Assembly: GCA_964568975.1 (NCBI GenBank) | Contig: CAZMSO010000026.1 | Span: 1-50,061, forward strand | Length of the DNA stretch: 50,061 nt | Reading direction: 5' to 3' | Source: CAZADA01 sp964568975 | Lineage (GTDB): Bacteria > Pseudomonadota > Alphaproteobacteria > Caulobacterales > Maricaulaceae | In this document: positions 50,029 through 50,061 of the stretch, piece by piece | How positions within the stretch are numbered: the stretch's first letter is position 1 | How the letters are laid out: each line of letters opens with the position of its first letter | Translations under genes and position numbers: made by a program | The notes under the pieces: model-generated | Databases searched by the model: none | Told to the model about the DNA's origin: nothing | Seen by the model: the letters and a program-made list of their open reading frames with translations, nothing else

Positions 50029-50061
50029 ATGGCCATTGGTGCGGCGGAAGTCTCCGCCATC
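50029..50061 (+). CDS. atpA: F1 ATP synthase subunit alpha, start only
   Basis: The first 11 codons, MAIGAAEVSAI, match the start of AtpA (usual form M-x-I-x-A-A-E-I-S-A-I). The gene is cut by the window end. It begins four bases after the atpH stop. Confidence 0.88.
   Translation, partial: MAIGAAEVSAI

Noticed and set aside
1..50061. CRISPR array or tRNA genes
   Set aside because: The tandem repeats seen have 12-15-bp units with no spacers, and no cloverleaf-type sequence was noticed in the intergenic regions. A tRNAscan-SE run would confirm this.

Overview
The window is high-G+C chromosomal DNA from an alphaproteobacterium. Several genes point to this group: gapR (DUF2312), a PodJ-like polarity protein (coiled coil, one membrane helix, Sel1 repeats, peptidoglycan-binding end), hopanoid hpnH, the ligase-associated DNA repair genes (pdeM, DEXH helicase, exonuclease) and atpH at the head of an F1 operon. 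A Caulobacterales, Maricaulales or Parvularculales relative is my best guess, but no rRNA is present to settle it. I found no tRNA, rRNA, CRISPR array, transposase or prophage gene. One 100-base run of N marks a scaffold gap at 44244-44343.

Layout. 1-2.1 kb: a LysR regulator divergent from a DUF2461 protein, with two short tandem repeats and two REP-like hairpins. 2.1-8.4 kb: a fatty-acid beta-oxidation operon on the minus strand (MerR regulator, acyl-CoA dehydrogenase, thiolase, FadB-type enzyme) with an operator-like dyad upstream of the regulator. 8.5-12.7 kb: podJ and a DUF3429 membrane protein. 12.8-17.9 kb: DNA repair genes pdeM and the DEXH helicase, separated by an unknown membrane protein. 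18-22.5 kb: isoprenoid and hopanoid genes dxs (minus), ispH and hpnH (plus). 22.5-25.9 kb: a small DUF1508-like protein, a degenerate FitAB/VapBC-type toxin-antitoxin pair overlapping the repair exonuclease gene, an alpha/beta hydrolase and a small membrane protein. 25.9-32.6 kb: a co-directional minus-strand cluster (serine hydrolase, PhyH-type dioxygenase, methyltransferase, MFS transporter, second methyltransferase, photolyase-like FAD protein). The genes from the dioxygenase to the second methyltransferase overlap end to start. 32.7-37.3 kb: gapR, an unknown protein, a hydrolase, a TPR protein, rpmJ (L36) and a lytic transglycosylase. 37.4-43.0 kb: pyridoxal kinase, a CitE-like lyase, mnmC, a PLDc_N membrane protein and xerC. 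43.0-46.6 kb: a membrane protein with its own winged-helix regulator behind a dyad operator, the assembly gap, and a 740-residue unknown membrane protein. 46.7-50.1 kb: priA, then atpH and the first codons of atpA.

How the genes work together. The merR-led operon supplies the dehydrogenase, hydratase, dehydrogenase and thiolase steps of beta-oxidation. dxs, ispH and hpnH link the MEP pathway to side-chain hopanoids. The helicase, pdeM and exonuclease belong to one conserved repair system that is split across two loci here, and its ATP-dependent ligase is not next to any of them. The strongest candidate for an undescribed system is the 25.9-31.3 kb dioxygenase-methyltransferase-MFS-methyltransferase-photolyase-like cluster, whose first gene has a 17-bp dyad just upstream. 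It looks like a small-molecule modification and export pathway. That is inference from gene families and gene packing only.
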